A stretch of DNA of 64,000 nucleotides, taken from positions 480,131-544,130 of the forward strand of contig NZ_CANMEU010000003.1 in assembly GCF_947497045.1 (NCBI RefSeq). Direction: 5' to 3'. Positions 55,361-62,922 of this stretch are shown piece by piece. Numbering within the stretch: the stretch's first letter is position 1; each line of letters starts with the position of its first letter. The DNA comes from an uncultured Tateyamaria sp. (GTDB lineage: Bacteria; Pseudomonadota; Alphaproteobacteria; Rhodobacterales; Rhodobacteraceae). The translations under genes and the position numbers were made by a program. The notes below the pieces were generated by a model. That model was not told the origin of the DNA. It did not search any database and saw only the letters and a list, made by a program, of their open reading frames with translations.

Positions 55361-56262
55361 GCGACGTGGCTGTTGACCTTCAGCGAGGTCAGCAAGGTTT
55401 GCTTTGACGTGGCAAGGTGGCGCTTTGCGGCGGCTTGCGCGCGATCAGGATCGCAGCTGCGCAAGGCGTCGATATAGACAAGGTGTTCGCGGATCGCGTT
55501 TTCGTTGCGCACACGTTCATCTGATTTGTTCCATTGAAAGTGATAGTGGAACACCAGCGAAATGATCTTTTGAAATTCCTTCACGAACCGATTGGTGACG
55601 ACGCCATTTATGGCGGCATGAAAGGTTTCGTCCAGTTGCGAGAAATCATGGTAGTCTTCGTCGATCCGATTGAGAAGATCCTTGTGATCATGCTCCAGCT
55701 GATCAAGCCGCGCCCAGATCCCGTGGGTGTCTGGCAGCGTGACGATGTGGCTGACGGAATTCAGCTCAAGCAAGGTGCGGAAATCCGACAACTCCACCGC
55801 GTAGTCGCGGGTAAAGCCATGCAGAACCCAGCCACCTTTTGGGCGCCGGACGACAATGCCGAACCGGCTGAGGGATGAAAAGAATTCCTGAAGGGTGTGG
55901 GTTGCGACGGAAAAGTCCTTGGACAGTTGTGCGACGTTCAACACGGTGCCGGGTGGGACGTCCATGCGCAGCACCCAATCCAGAAAGCGCCGCTCCAACT
56001 CATCAATGTTCAGCAACACCGGTGGTGCCTCGACCCGGTCTTCTTTGGTCGAGCGCCGCCTGATGACTTTTTCACGCCCATGCAGCACAATCATGGATTG
56101 CTCATCCAATTGAGCCAAAACCCTGCGGACCACTGTGCGACTGACCCCAAGGCGCGATGCCAGAATGTTCTCCGATGGCAAAAGATCGCCAATATTCATT
56201 GTATCACAGATGTTTAGCATTTCGGTATGCGCTTCGACGAAGCGGGTGTTCGTGCGGGCCAT
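55357..56262 (-). CDS. GntR-family regulator (FCD-like) with an extra winged-helix-like segment
   Basis: A 301-residue regulator. The N-terminal GntR winged helix shows LPSENILASRLGVSRTVVRR (residues 28-47). Residues 85-155 form a second helix-turn-helix-like region (LNVAQLSKDFSVATHTLQEF, then IVVRRPKGGWVLHG as a wing). The C-terminal 140 residues are an FCD-type all-helical ligand domain (ELSDFRTLLELNSVSHIVTL, LDETFHAAINGVVTNRF, REHLVYIDAL), with a metal-site-like D-x3-H and later His. It is divergent from the permease gene and probably controls the island. Confidence 0.88.
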   Translation of the reverse strand: MARTNTRFVEAHTEMLNICDTMNIGDLLPSENILASRLGVSRTVVRRVLAQLDEQSMIVLHGREKVIRRRSTKEDRVEAPPVLLNIDELERRFLDWVLRMDVPPGTVLNVAQLSKDFSVATHTLQEFFSSLSRFGIVVRRPKGGWVLHGFTRDYAVELSDFRTLLELNSVSHIVTLPDTHGIWARLDQLEHDHKDLLNRIDEDYHDFSQLDETFHAAINGVVTNRFVKEFQKIISLVFHYHFQWNKSDERVRNENAIREHLVYIDALRSCDPDRAQAAAKRHLATSKQTLLTSLKVNSHVA

Positions 56263-56324
56263 GCGGTTTCAAATCCTGCTCAATACATCACCTTCTTATC
56301 TGTCTTTTTAGCGGTGTTCAAAAA

Positions 56325-56345
56325 AATTAAAAACATTTGACGTAA
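56325..56345. promoter_or_regulatory. Candidate operator in the divergent region, site 2
   Basis: AATTAAAAACA-T-TT-GACGTAA closely matches site 1 (from 53214), which reads AATTAAAAACA-A-TT-AAGCGTAA. It lies 62 bases from the regulator start and 81 bases before the permease ATG. Its presence between the regulator and the transport genes suggests autoregulation together with control of both operons. Confidence 0.45.
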
Positions 56346-56425
56346 TGGAAGCAACGCCGTACGGTTTATTATTATTAAAGACATTCAACTCGTCACGGGA
56401 CCTGATTGTTTGGGGGGAAGCAAAA

Positions 56426-57439
56426 ATGGTGACCGACGACGGCAAATCAAAACTCGGATTTTTGCCAACCGGGTCAACGCTGCACAAGATCTCGGCGCTG
56501 CTGACGTTGATCCTCTTGATTGTGGCGTTTTCGTTTACGAGCCCCGCCTTTCTGAGCGTGAACAACGGTCTGACCGTTTTGCTTCAGACATCGGTGATCG
56601 GTTTGCTGGCGATCGGGATGACGATGGTCATCATCACCGGTGGGATCGACCTGAGTGTCGGATCCGTCCTGGCCTTGTCCGGGGTGGTCGCCGGTTTGAT
56701 CATCAAGGCAGGTGTTCCGGTCGCCCCCGCAATGGCGCTTGGCATTCTGGCGGGGGCAACTTGCGGGTTCGTCAACGGCATTGTCATCACCAAAATGCGG
56801 ATCACGCCCTTTGTGGCGACGCTCGGCATGATGATGATTGCGCGCGGTATCGCGCTGCAATTGACGGGTGCCGCCCCGATCAGCCGCCTTGGTAACGCCT
56901 TTGGGCTGCTTGGCAACGGCTCTTTTTTTCGCATCGTCGAGATGCAGGACAACGGCTTTCCCAAGGTTGTCTTTGCAGGCATTCCATACCCGGCGGTCCT
57001 TTTGATCGTCATGGCCGCACTGGGCGCATTCCTGCTTCAAAAACGCCAGATCGGCCGCCATATTTTTTCCGTAGGCTCTAACGAAGAGGCCGCGCGCCTG
57101 TCCGGGGTCAATGTCGACCGCACCAAAATCTGGGCCTACACCGCGTCGGGCGCACTGGCCGGGCTTGCAGGCATGGTTCTGATGTCGCGCCTTGTGACGG
57201 TGCAGCCGAACGAAGGGGTCATGTACGAACTGGATGCCATCGCGGCATCCGTCATCGGTGGCGCGTCCCTGATGGGCGGCGTCGGCAGTATTTCCGGCAG
57301 CATGATCGGATCATTCATTATCGGTGTTCTGCGTAATGGTCTGAATATGGCGGGCACCTCTGCCTTCATTCAGCAGATCATTATCGGGATCGTGGTTATC
57401 GGGGCGGTCTATATCGACCAGCTTCGAAACCGCAAATGA
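56426..57439 (+). CDS. Sugar ABC transporter permease (RbsC/FrcC-like)
   Basis: A polytopic inner-membrane protein of 337 residues with eight to ten helices. VIGLLAIGMTMVIITGGIDL and SVGSVLALSGVVAGLIIKAG match the family signature, and GSNEEAARLSGVNVDRTKIW with IAASVIGGASLMGGVGSISG are the conserved coupling and late-helix parts of the RbsC family (CUT2). A GGGGGGAAG precedes the ATG at 56426. It is the first gene of an importer operon with the binding protein and ATPase. Confidence 0.92.
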   Translation: MVTDDGKSKLGFLPTGSTLHKISALLTLILLIVAFSFTSPAFLSVNNGLTVLLQTSVIGLLAIGMTMVIITGGIDLSVGSVLALSGVVAGLIIKAGVPVAPAMALGILAGATCGFVNGIVITKMRITPFVATLGMMMIARGIALQLTGAAPISRLGNAFGLLGNGSFFRIVEMQDNGFPKVVFAGIPYPAVLLIVMAALGAFLLQKRQIGRHIFSVGSNEEAARLSGVNVDRTKIWAYTASGALAGLAGMVLMSRLVTVQPNEGVMYELDAIAASVIGGASLMGGVGSISGSMIGSFIIGVLRNGLNMAGTSAFIQQIIIGIVVIGAVYIDQLRNRK

Positions 57440-57473
57440 CCAACGACACGAAAGTCTTCAAAGGGAGGAAACC

Positions 57474-58415
57474 ATGAAGAAACTACTGACAACAGCCCTC
57501 TTTACGGGTGTTCTTGCGACCGCAGCGTCTGTCGCGTCCGCAGGTGAAATCGCGGTGATCGTCAAGACGACGAACTCCAGCTTCTGGCAGAACGTGAACA
57601 AGGGCGCGACTGCGGCGATTGCCAACCACGGTGAGCACACCATGACGTTCAACGGCCCGGCCGCTGAATCCGCGATCAACGATCAGGTTGCTTTGGTTGA
57701 GAACGCGATCAACCGGGGGGTGGCAGGCATCGTTCTGGCACCGTCCGATCCCGAAGCCCTGGCACCTGTCGTCAAGCGTGCATTTGAATCTGGCATCCCG
57801 GTTGCGATCATCGACAGCGGCCTGGCTGAAGGCAACGAAGACTACTACCAGGCCTTCCTGTCCACGGATAACTGTGCGGCGGGTCAGCAGGCGGCGCAGC
57901 TGATGATCGACAATGCGGGCAGCGAAGGCAAGGTTGCCGTCATGTCTTATGTTGCCGGTGTCGGCTCTGAAATCGGTCGCGTTGGCTGCTTTGTCGAATA
58001 TCTCGGCGACAACTCCGACATCGAGATCGTTGGTCCGCTGTACTCGCAATCCCAGATGGCGACAGCCCTGAACCAGACAACTGACCTGTTGGCCGCAAAC
58101 AACGATCTTGTTGGCATCTTCGGTGCGAATGAGCCGACAGCCATCGGCATGGGCCGCGCAATCGAGCAAGCCGGCAAAGCGGGTCAGCTGACAGCGATCG
58201 GCTTTGATGGCAATGCTGACCTGCAAGACATGGTCAAGAGCGGCACATTGCTTGCGACGGCTGTGCAGGGCTCTTTCCAGATGGGTGAGCTGGGCGTGAA
58301 TGCCGTTGCTGACATTCTGGCAGGCAAGGAGGTGACGGACTTTATCGACACAGGTGTCGTTATGGTCACCAAGGAGAACATCGATACTCCCGTTGCACAA
58401 AACGTACTTTACTGA
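57474..58415 (+). CDS. Periplasmic sugar-binding protein (RbsB-like)
   Basis: A 313-residue substrate-binding protein. The signal peptide (residues 1-23, MKKLLTTALFTGVLATAA with cleavage after SASA-like ASA) precedes a two-lobe type I fold: IAVIVKTTNSSFWQNVNKGA, INRGVAGIVLAPSDPEALAP, FESGIPVAIIDSGL, GIFGANEPTAIGMGRAIEQ, and GFDGNADLQDMVKSG, the usual RbsB positions. It would capture the free sugar, proposed to be L-galactose or a relative. A GC-rich hairpin follows the stop and may raise its expression above the ATPase gene. Confidence 0.92.
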   Translation: MKKLLTTALFTGVLATAASVASAGEIAVIVKTTNSSFWQNVNKGATAAIANHGEHTMTFNGPAAESAINDQVALVENAINRGVAGIVLAPSDPEALAPVVKRAFESGIPVAIIDSGLAEGNEDYYQAFLSTDNCAAGQQAAQLMIDNAGSEGKVAVMSYVAGVGSEIGRVGCFVEYLGDNSDIEIVGPLYSQSQMATALNQTTDLLAANNDLVGIFGANEPTAIGMGRAIEQAGKAGQLTAIGFDGNADLQDMVKSGTLLATAVQGSFQMGELGVNAVADILAGKEVTDFIDTGVVMVTKENIDTPVAQNVLY

Positions 58416-58423
58416 TTGTGCGT

Positions 58424-58451
58424 GGGTCGGCGCGCTTGCCTGCGCCGGCCC
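58424..58451 (+). terminator. Hairpin between binding-protein and ATPase genes
   Basis: GGGTCGGCGC (58424-58433) pairs with GCGCCGGCCC (58442-58451) with one T-G pair and an 8-base loop; AATTCTTTT follows. The gene order inside an operon suggests a partial terminator or mRNA 3' stabiliser for the binding-protein message. Confidence 0.6.
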
Positions 58452-58475
58452 AATTCTTTTCGAATAGGATTTCAC

Positions 58476-59261
58476 ATGTTGGACGCAGCCCCCCCAGATA
58501 CGCCCCTGATCCAGATGTTGGATATCGATAAACAGTTTGGCGGTGTTCACGCGGTTCGGGCAGTGTCTGTTGATCTTTATCCCGGTGAAGTCGTCGGCGT
58601 TCTTGGCCATAATGGTGCGGGCAAGTCCTGCCTGATGCGCATGTTGTCTGGCGCGATGACGCTGAGTGGCGGGCAGATCAATGTGAACGGTGAGCAGGTC
58701 GATCTGAAAACGCCGCAAGATGCCAAGAGATATGGGATCGAGACGATTTACCAGACCCTGGCCCTGGCCAACCATCTGGATGCGGCCGCAAATCTCTTTT
58801 TGGGCCGAGAGTTGAAGACCCGCTTCGGTAATCTCGATGAAACACGCATGTATGCCGAGGCAAAAGATGCGCTGCACCAGCTCAACCCAAATTTCAAGAA
58901 CCTGAAAGATCCCGTATCGAAACTGTCTGGTGGTCAAAGGCAGGTGATCGCCATTGCCCGCGCGATCTATTTTCAGGCGAAGGTTCTGATCATGGATGAA
59001 CCAACAGCCGCGCTTGGTCCATCAGAGACCGCGATGGTTGCCGATTTGACCATCCGCTTGAAGAACGAAGGCATCGGGATCTTTCTGATCAGCCACGACA
59101 TGCATGATGTCTTTGATCTGTGCGACCGTGTGATCGTAATGAATAAAGGCCGCAACGTGGGTGCGTTCCGCATCGAAGATGTGAACAAGGATGACATCCT
59201 GAGCCTGATCATCAGGGGCACTTTGCCCGATGAATGGACACCGCGAGGGCAAAGCGCATGA
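58476..59261 (+). CDS. Sugar ABC transporter ATPase (single-domain, FrcA-like)
   Basis: Energises the importer. 261 residues with one ATPase domain, like FrcA of the fructose importer and unlike the double-domain RbsA. The Walker A motif is GHNGAGKSC (residues 44-52), with Cys in place of the usual Thr after GKS. The signature is [14 protein letters not shown], Walker [16 protein letters not shown], and the switch His in [17 protein letters not shown]. The GGAT before the ATG is a weak ribosome binding site. The stop overlaps the alcohol dehydrogenase start as ATGA. Confidence 0.92.
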   Translation: MLDAAPPDTPLIQMLDIDKQFGGVHAVRAVSVDLYPGEVVGVLGHNGAGKSCLMRMLSGAMTLSGGQINVNGEQVDLKTPQDAKRYGIETIYQTLALANHLDAAANLFLGRELKTRFGNLDETRMYAEAKDALHQLNPNFKNLKDPVSKLSGGQRQVIAIARAIYFQAKVLIMDEPTAALGPSETAMVADLTIRLKNEGIGIFLISHDMHDVFDLCDRVIVMNKGRNVGAFRIEDVNKDDILSLIIRGTLPDEWTPRGQSA

Positions 59262-60274
59262 GCCATGATACCATGCAGGCTGGCGTCGTTGTTGAGCCCG
59301 GTTCCTTCGCGGTCCAGGATCGGCCCGTCATCACAGATGTGCCTGACGGTTGGGTTCTGATCGATATTTGTGCGGTCGGGCTGTGTGGGACGGACTACCA
59401 TATTTTCGAGGGCAAACATCCGTTTCTGGAATACCCTCGTGTGATTGGTCACGAATTGAGTGGTCGCGTTGCGCGTGACGGTGATGGATGGGGGGCAGGT
59501 GACCTTGTTGTCGTGAACCCTTATTTGTCCTGTGGAACCTGTCGTGCCTGTAAACGTGGCAAGCCCAATTGCTGCTCAAATATCGAAGTGCTGGGTGTGC
59601 ACCGCGATGGCGGTCTTGCGCCGCAGCTCGCTGTGCCTGCGCAGAACCTCTATCCGGCGGACGGGCTGACGCCACTGCAAGCGGCAATGGTGGAATTTCT
59701 TGCCATTGGTGCCCATGCGGTGCGCCGGTCCGATGTGACCAAGGCGGATAGGGTTCTTGTGACGGGCGTTGGTCCAATTGGCATCGGGACCGCGCTTTTT
59801 GCACGCCTCATGGGGGCACATGTCACCTTGCTTGACCTCAGCACCGAGCGTTTGGCGATGGCGGCCGACAGGTTTGGCTTTGATAGTGGTTACACCCGTT
59901 TGGAAGCCGCTCTTGCGTCCACCGATGGCGAAGGCTTTGACGTGGTTTTTGATGCGACTGGACATGGTGGCGCGATTGAGGCGGGTTTTCCTGCCGTGGC
60001 CCATGGTGGCACTTATGTTTTGGTAAGTGTGGTCAAGGATGACATTACGTTCAACGACCCTGAGTTCCACAAACGCGAGATGCGCCTGATCGGCAGCCGC
60101 AATGCACTCAAGGCGGACTTTGACTGGGTGATGTCGAGCTTTCGGGACAATCTGATTGATGCGGACGCGCTTTGCTCCGATGTCCTGTCTCTGGATGCGT
60201 TGACGACTGCTTTGGGTAAGCTGGCCGCAGATCGCGCGGGTTTGATCAAGGCAGTTGTAAAGTTACATGACTGA
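59258..60274 (+). CDS. Zinc-binding alcohol dehydrogenase (L-galactonate 5-dehydrogenase-like)
   Basis: A 338-residue medium-chain dehydrogenase. The catalytic zinc ligands lie in [13 protein letters not shown] and [11 protein letters not shown], the structural zinc loop is [15 protein letters not shown], and the NAD motif is [19 protein letters not shown]. Relatives include LgoD, which oxidises L-galactonate to D-tagaturonate in E. coli, and related sugar-acid dehydrogenases; the neighbours favour that reaction. It is coupled to the ATPase gene and its end overlaps the altronate dehydratase pseudogene start by eight bases. Confidence 0.86.
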   Translation: MSHDTMQAGVVVEPGSFAVQDRPVITDVPDGWVLIDICAVGLCGTDYHIFEGKHPFLEYPRVIGHELSGRVARDGDGWGAGDLVVVNPYLSCGTCRACKRGKPNCCSNIEVLGVHRDGGLAPQLAVPAQNLYPADGLTPLQAAMVEFLAIGAHAVRRSDVTKADRVLVTGVGPIGIGTALFARLMGAHVTLLDLSTERLAMAADRFGFDSGYTRLEAALASTDGEGFDVVFDATGHGGAIEAGFPAVAHGGTYVLVSVVKDDITFNDPEFHKREMRLIGSRNALKADFDWVMSSFRDNLIDADALCSDVLSLDALTTALGKLAADRAGLIKAVVKLHD

Positions 60275-60931
60275 GAACGCTGTAGCCCGGACGCTGCGCT
60301 TGAACGACATCGACAACGTAGAAATTGCACTGAACGCTTGGCGGCGGGCGAGAGTATCGCGACGACGCCCATTCCCCGTTCGCACAAAGTTGCTGTGGTC
60401 GATATCGCGACTGGTGCCCATGTGCTGCGCCACGGCCACAACCTAAGCATGACTGATCATTCCAGCGATCACGCCTTTTCGTCGGAGGTGGTCCCTTTTC
60501 CCGTGCCGGATCGGCCCCCGACGTTTCAGGGATACCACAGGCAAGACGGTCGCGTTGGGGTCTGAAACCATGTCGGCGTGCTTACTTCGGTGAATTGCTC
60601 TGGCTCCATTGCGCGCTTCATGGCGGAAGCTGCGGAAAAGTCGGGCATGCTGGACGCCTATCCGAATGTTGATGGCATCGTGCCCATCGTTAATGGCAGT
60701 GGATGCGGTATGGCCAATCGCAGCGAAGGCTACGACATTCTGCTGCGCAGGCTCTCTGGATATACAAGCAACCCGAATTTCGGTGCGATCCTCTTGGCGG
60801 GACTGGGGTGCGCAGTGCTGCAACTTGCTGATCTTGCTGGCGACCGTAAGATCACTGCGGATGAGGTTCGTGGTGAGTCCTTCTTGCTGGATTTCTGCAG
60901 TGCAGCTAGTGTCCGCATTGTATGGCCCTGA
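60267..60931 (+). pseudogene. Altronate dehydratase (UxaA family), decayed fragment
   Basis: Three pieces of one UxaA-type protein can be read. From the ATG at 60267 comes LRLNDIDNVEIALNA; near 60336-60338 one base has been lost, and the next frame continues with LAAGESIATTPIPRSHKVAV (SAF-type N-terminal domain), then GYHRQDGRVGV. There a TGA (60563-60565) stands where an Arg codon is expected. The same frame resumes with NHVGVLTSVNCSG, LDAYPNVDGIVPIVNGSGCG and GYTSNPNFGAILLAGLGC and then diverges, ending at 60931. The missing C-terminal part is more than half of the roughly 500-residue family length. The loss would block D-altronate to KDG unless another dehydratase exists. Confidence 0.85.
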
Positions 60932-60955
60932 TTTGGCTGGCGGTGCAGTCATGGA

Positions 60956-62275
60956 ATGATCAAAGTGAACGCTCCTGCGAATAATATCCTTGTTATCGGT
61001 GCCTATGGTCTTATCGGACAAGGCGTTTCGGCGAAGCTGATCTTGGAGGGTTACAATGTCACTGGTCTAGGTCGGAACGTTCAAACGGCACAGCGGGTGC
61101 TGCCGGGTGTTCCATGGATCAAGCGAGACATGAGGGCACTCGTAGACGATGGTGCGTGGCACCCCATTTTAGGCGGTTTTTCGACCGTGGTGAACTGTTC
61201 GGGCGCATTGCAAGATGGCCCTGACGATGATCTTGAGGCACTGCACCACCATGCGGTCGCTGCACTTGCAGCAGCATGCGCTGCCAAAGACATTGCACTG
61301 ATCCAGATTTCGGCAGTTGGTGCCGGACCGGAGGCATCGACGCCCTTCATGGCATCCAAGGGCCGTGGGGATGCAGCAATCAGAGCCGCTGGAGGGAGGT
61401 GGCACATATTCCGTCCGGGTCTTGTGCTTGCACCAAATGCCTACGGTGGTACGACCATGCTGCGTATGCTGGCAGCATTTCCTTGGGTTCAGCCCATTGC
61501 CGCGCCGCAAGCGAAGATACAAACAGTTTCGCTTGACGATGTCGCCACCGCTGTTGTGGCCGCAACGAAAGGGCAGATACCAGACGGGTTCGAGGCTGAT
61601 TTGGTTGAGACGCCCGTGCATTCCCTGCGCGACATTGTTGAACAGATACGGGCTTGGCTTGGGTTTCGCCCCGCACTGTTTGACGTCACATTGCCAGACT
61701 TCTGCGTTGCCGCGGTTTCGACGCTGGCCGATGGTTTGTCCTGGTTTGGTTGGCGGTCCCCCTTGCGTTCGACAGCCTTGAACGTACTGACCGATGGTGT
61801 TCGGGGGACGCCTGTAGACCTTGGCGGGTTTGGGTTGGCCCCGGTGTCTTCTCTGGACCAGAGTTTGAGCAATATGTCTGTGGGGGTACAAGATCGCCTG
61901 TTTGCACGCATGGCGTTGCTTGCGCCGATCATCCTGGTCTGCCTGTGTCTGTTTTGGCTGACTTCGGGCATTGTCGGTATTGCCCGAGTAAGAGAGGCCG
62001 CAGATGTTCTCGAAAACGTGGGCTGGCCCACGGGTATGGCAGTTGCAAGTGTTCTCTTCTGGGCACTGGTCGATATCGCAATAGGGATCGCATTCGCCTT
62101 TCGAAAATACGCATATGCTGCCTGTTGGGCGGCTGTTGGCGTGAGTGTGTTCTATCTCGTTGCATCGACATTTACCGTCCCATCACTCTGGATTGACCCG
62201 CTTGGCCCATTGGTCAAGGTGGTGCCTGCAATTGTACTCGCACTGGTGGCGCGTGCTGTGTTGGATACACGTTAA
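60956..62275 (+). CDS. NAD(P)-binding SDR protein fused to a DoxX-like membrane domain
   Basis: A 439-residue protein. Residues 1-290 are an atypical SDR (NmrA/epimerase-like): ILVIGAYGLIGQGVSAKLIL gives the GxxGxxG motif, with VVNCSGALQDGPDDDLEALH and the region around FMASKGRGDAAIRAAGGRWH. No YxxxK active site is plain. Residues 320-439 contain four hydrophobic helices of a DoxX-like domain. The fusion is known from other proteobacteria as a membrane-anchored oxidoreductase-like protein without assigned function. It directly follows the pseudogene and overlaps the DUF2269 gene start by one base. Confidence 0.85.
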   Translation: MIKVNAPANNILVIGAYGLIGQGVSAKLILEGYNVTGLGRNVQTAQRVLPGVPWIKRDMRALVDDGAWHPILGGFSTVVNCSGALQDGPDDDLEALHHHAVAALAAACAAKDIALIQISAVGAGPEASTPFMASKGRGDAAIRAAGGRWHIFRPGLVLAPNAYGGTTMLRMLAAFPWVQPIAAPQAKIQTVSLDDVATAVVAATKGQIPDGFEADLVETPVHSLRDIVEQIRAWLGFRPALFDVTLPDFCVAAVSTLADGLSWFGWRSPLRSTALNVLTDGVRGTPVDLGGFGLAPVSSLDQSLSNMSVGVQDRLFARMALLAPIILVCLCLFWLTSGIVGIARVREAADVLENVGWPTGMAVASVLFWALVDIAIGIAFAFRKYAYAACWAAVGVSVFYLVASTFTVPSLWIDPLGPLVKVVPAIVLALVARAVLDTR

Positions 62276-62754
62276 TGGACTGGGCTGACCTTCTTCGGAT
62301 CGCGCATGTTCTTGGCGCATGTGTCCTGATCGGGACGGGCACGGGAATCGCATTCTTTATGCTGATGGCGCACCGCACCGCAGATCCGTCCTTTGTTGCT
62401 AAAACCGCATCCGTGGTTGTTGTTGCGGACATGCTTTTCACCGCCACAGCTGCGTTTGCGCAACCCATCACAGGCTATCTTTTGATGCGGAACCTGGGAT
62501 GGAGCTTCTCGGAGGGGTGGGTGCTGATTTCACTTGCGCTTTATGTTTTCATCGGGCTGTTCTGGTTGCCGGTTGTCTACATTCAGGCCAAAATGAGGGA
62601 TGAGGCCCAGATTTCGGTCCAGCAAGGTATTGGCTTGACCAGCCGATATGATCGCCTCTACCGAATATGGTTCGCATGTGGTGTTCCTGCATTCTCTGCA
62701 ATCGTTGTTTTGCTCTGGCTGATGGTAACCCGCCCCTTGATCACCTTTGGATGA
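62275..62754 (+). CDS. DUF2269 integral membrane protein
   Basis: A 159-residue inner-membrane protein with four hydrophobic helices (first: LLRIAHVLGACVLIGTGTGI; last: FSAIVVLLWLMVTRPLITFG). The histidine in RIAHVLG and the pattern PITGYLLMRNLGWSF are typical of DUF2269. The gene couples to the SDR/DoxX-like fusion by TAATG. The pair probably forms a membrane complex of unknown role. Confidence 0.85.
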   Translation: MDWADLLRIAHVLGACVLIGTGTGIAFFMLMAHRTADPSFVAKTASVVVVADMLFTATAAFAQPITGYLLMRNLGWSFSEGWVLISLALYVFIGLFWLPVVYIQAKMRDEAQISVQQGIGLTSRYDRLYRIWFACGVPAFSAIVVLLWLMVTRPLITFG

Positions 62755-62922
62755 CAGCGACCCGCAATCAGTCGATAGCGCTGATTTATGAACAACGTCT
62801 GTCTTCTCCGATGCAACCATGAGTGCGATGACAGCGAACTCACATCTCGTCCGCGTTACAGCCTTTGGTTTAGCCCAAAGGTCGACAATGTCGCGCTCTG
62901 AGCCAATGTAGACCTTCCATGT
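62755..62922. other. Intergenic stretch without a recognised gene
   Basis: Contains no frame with a recognisable product. The sequence has a less GC-rich, patchy character compared with the core region and may be a remnant of an inactivated gene, but no match could be established by eye. Confidence 0.5.

Noticed and set aside
50805..56364. CCGTACGG palindrome within the epimerase gene (50805-50816) and in the permease leader (56357-56364) as a shared operator
   Set aside because: One copy is inside a coding region and the shared core is only eight bases; the AT-rich motif is a better candidate.
57483..58937. 484-codon minus-strand frame opposite the binding protein and ATPase
   Set aside because: Both plus-strand genes have full signatures and good ribosome binding sites; the antisense product resembles no family.
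49939..60931. L-fucose (non-phosphorylating) degradation as the main role of the sugar island
   Set aside because: The mutarotase, dehydrogenase and lactonase would fit, but there is no fuconate dehydratase, 2-keto-3-deoxyfuconate dehydrogenase or acylpyruvate hydrolase-type gene, while UxaA-, UxaB- and KDG-kinase-like genes point to altronate and KDG.
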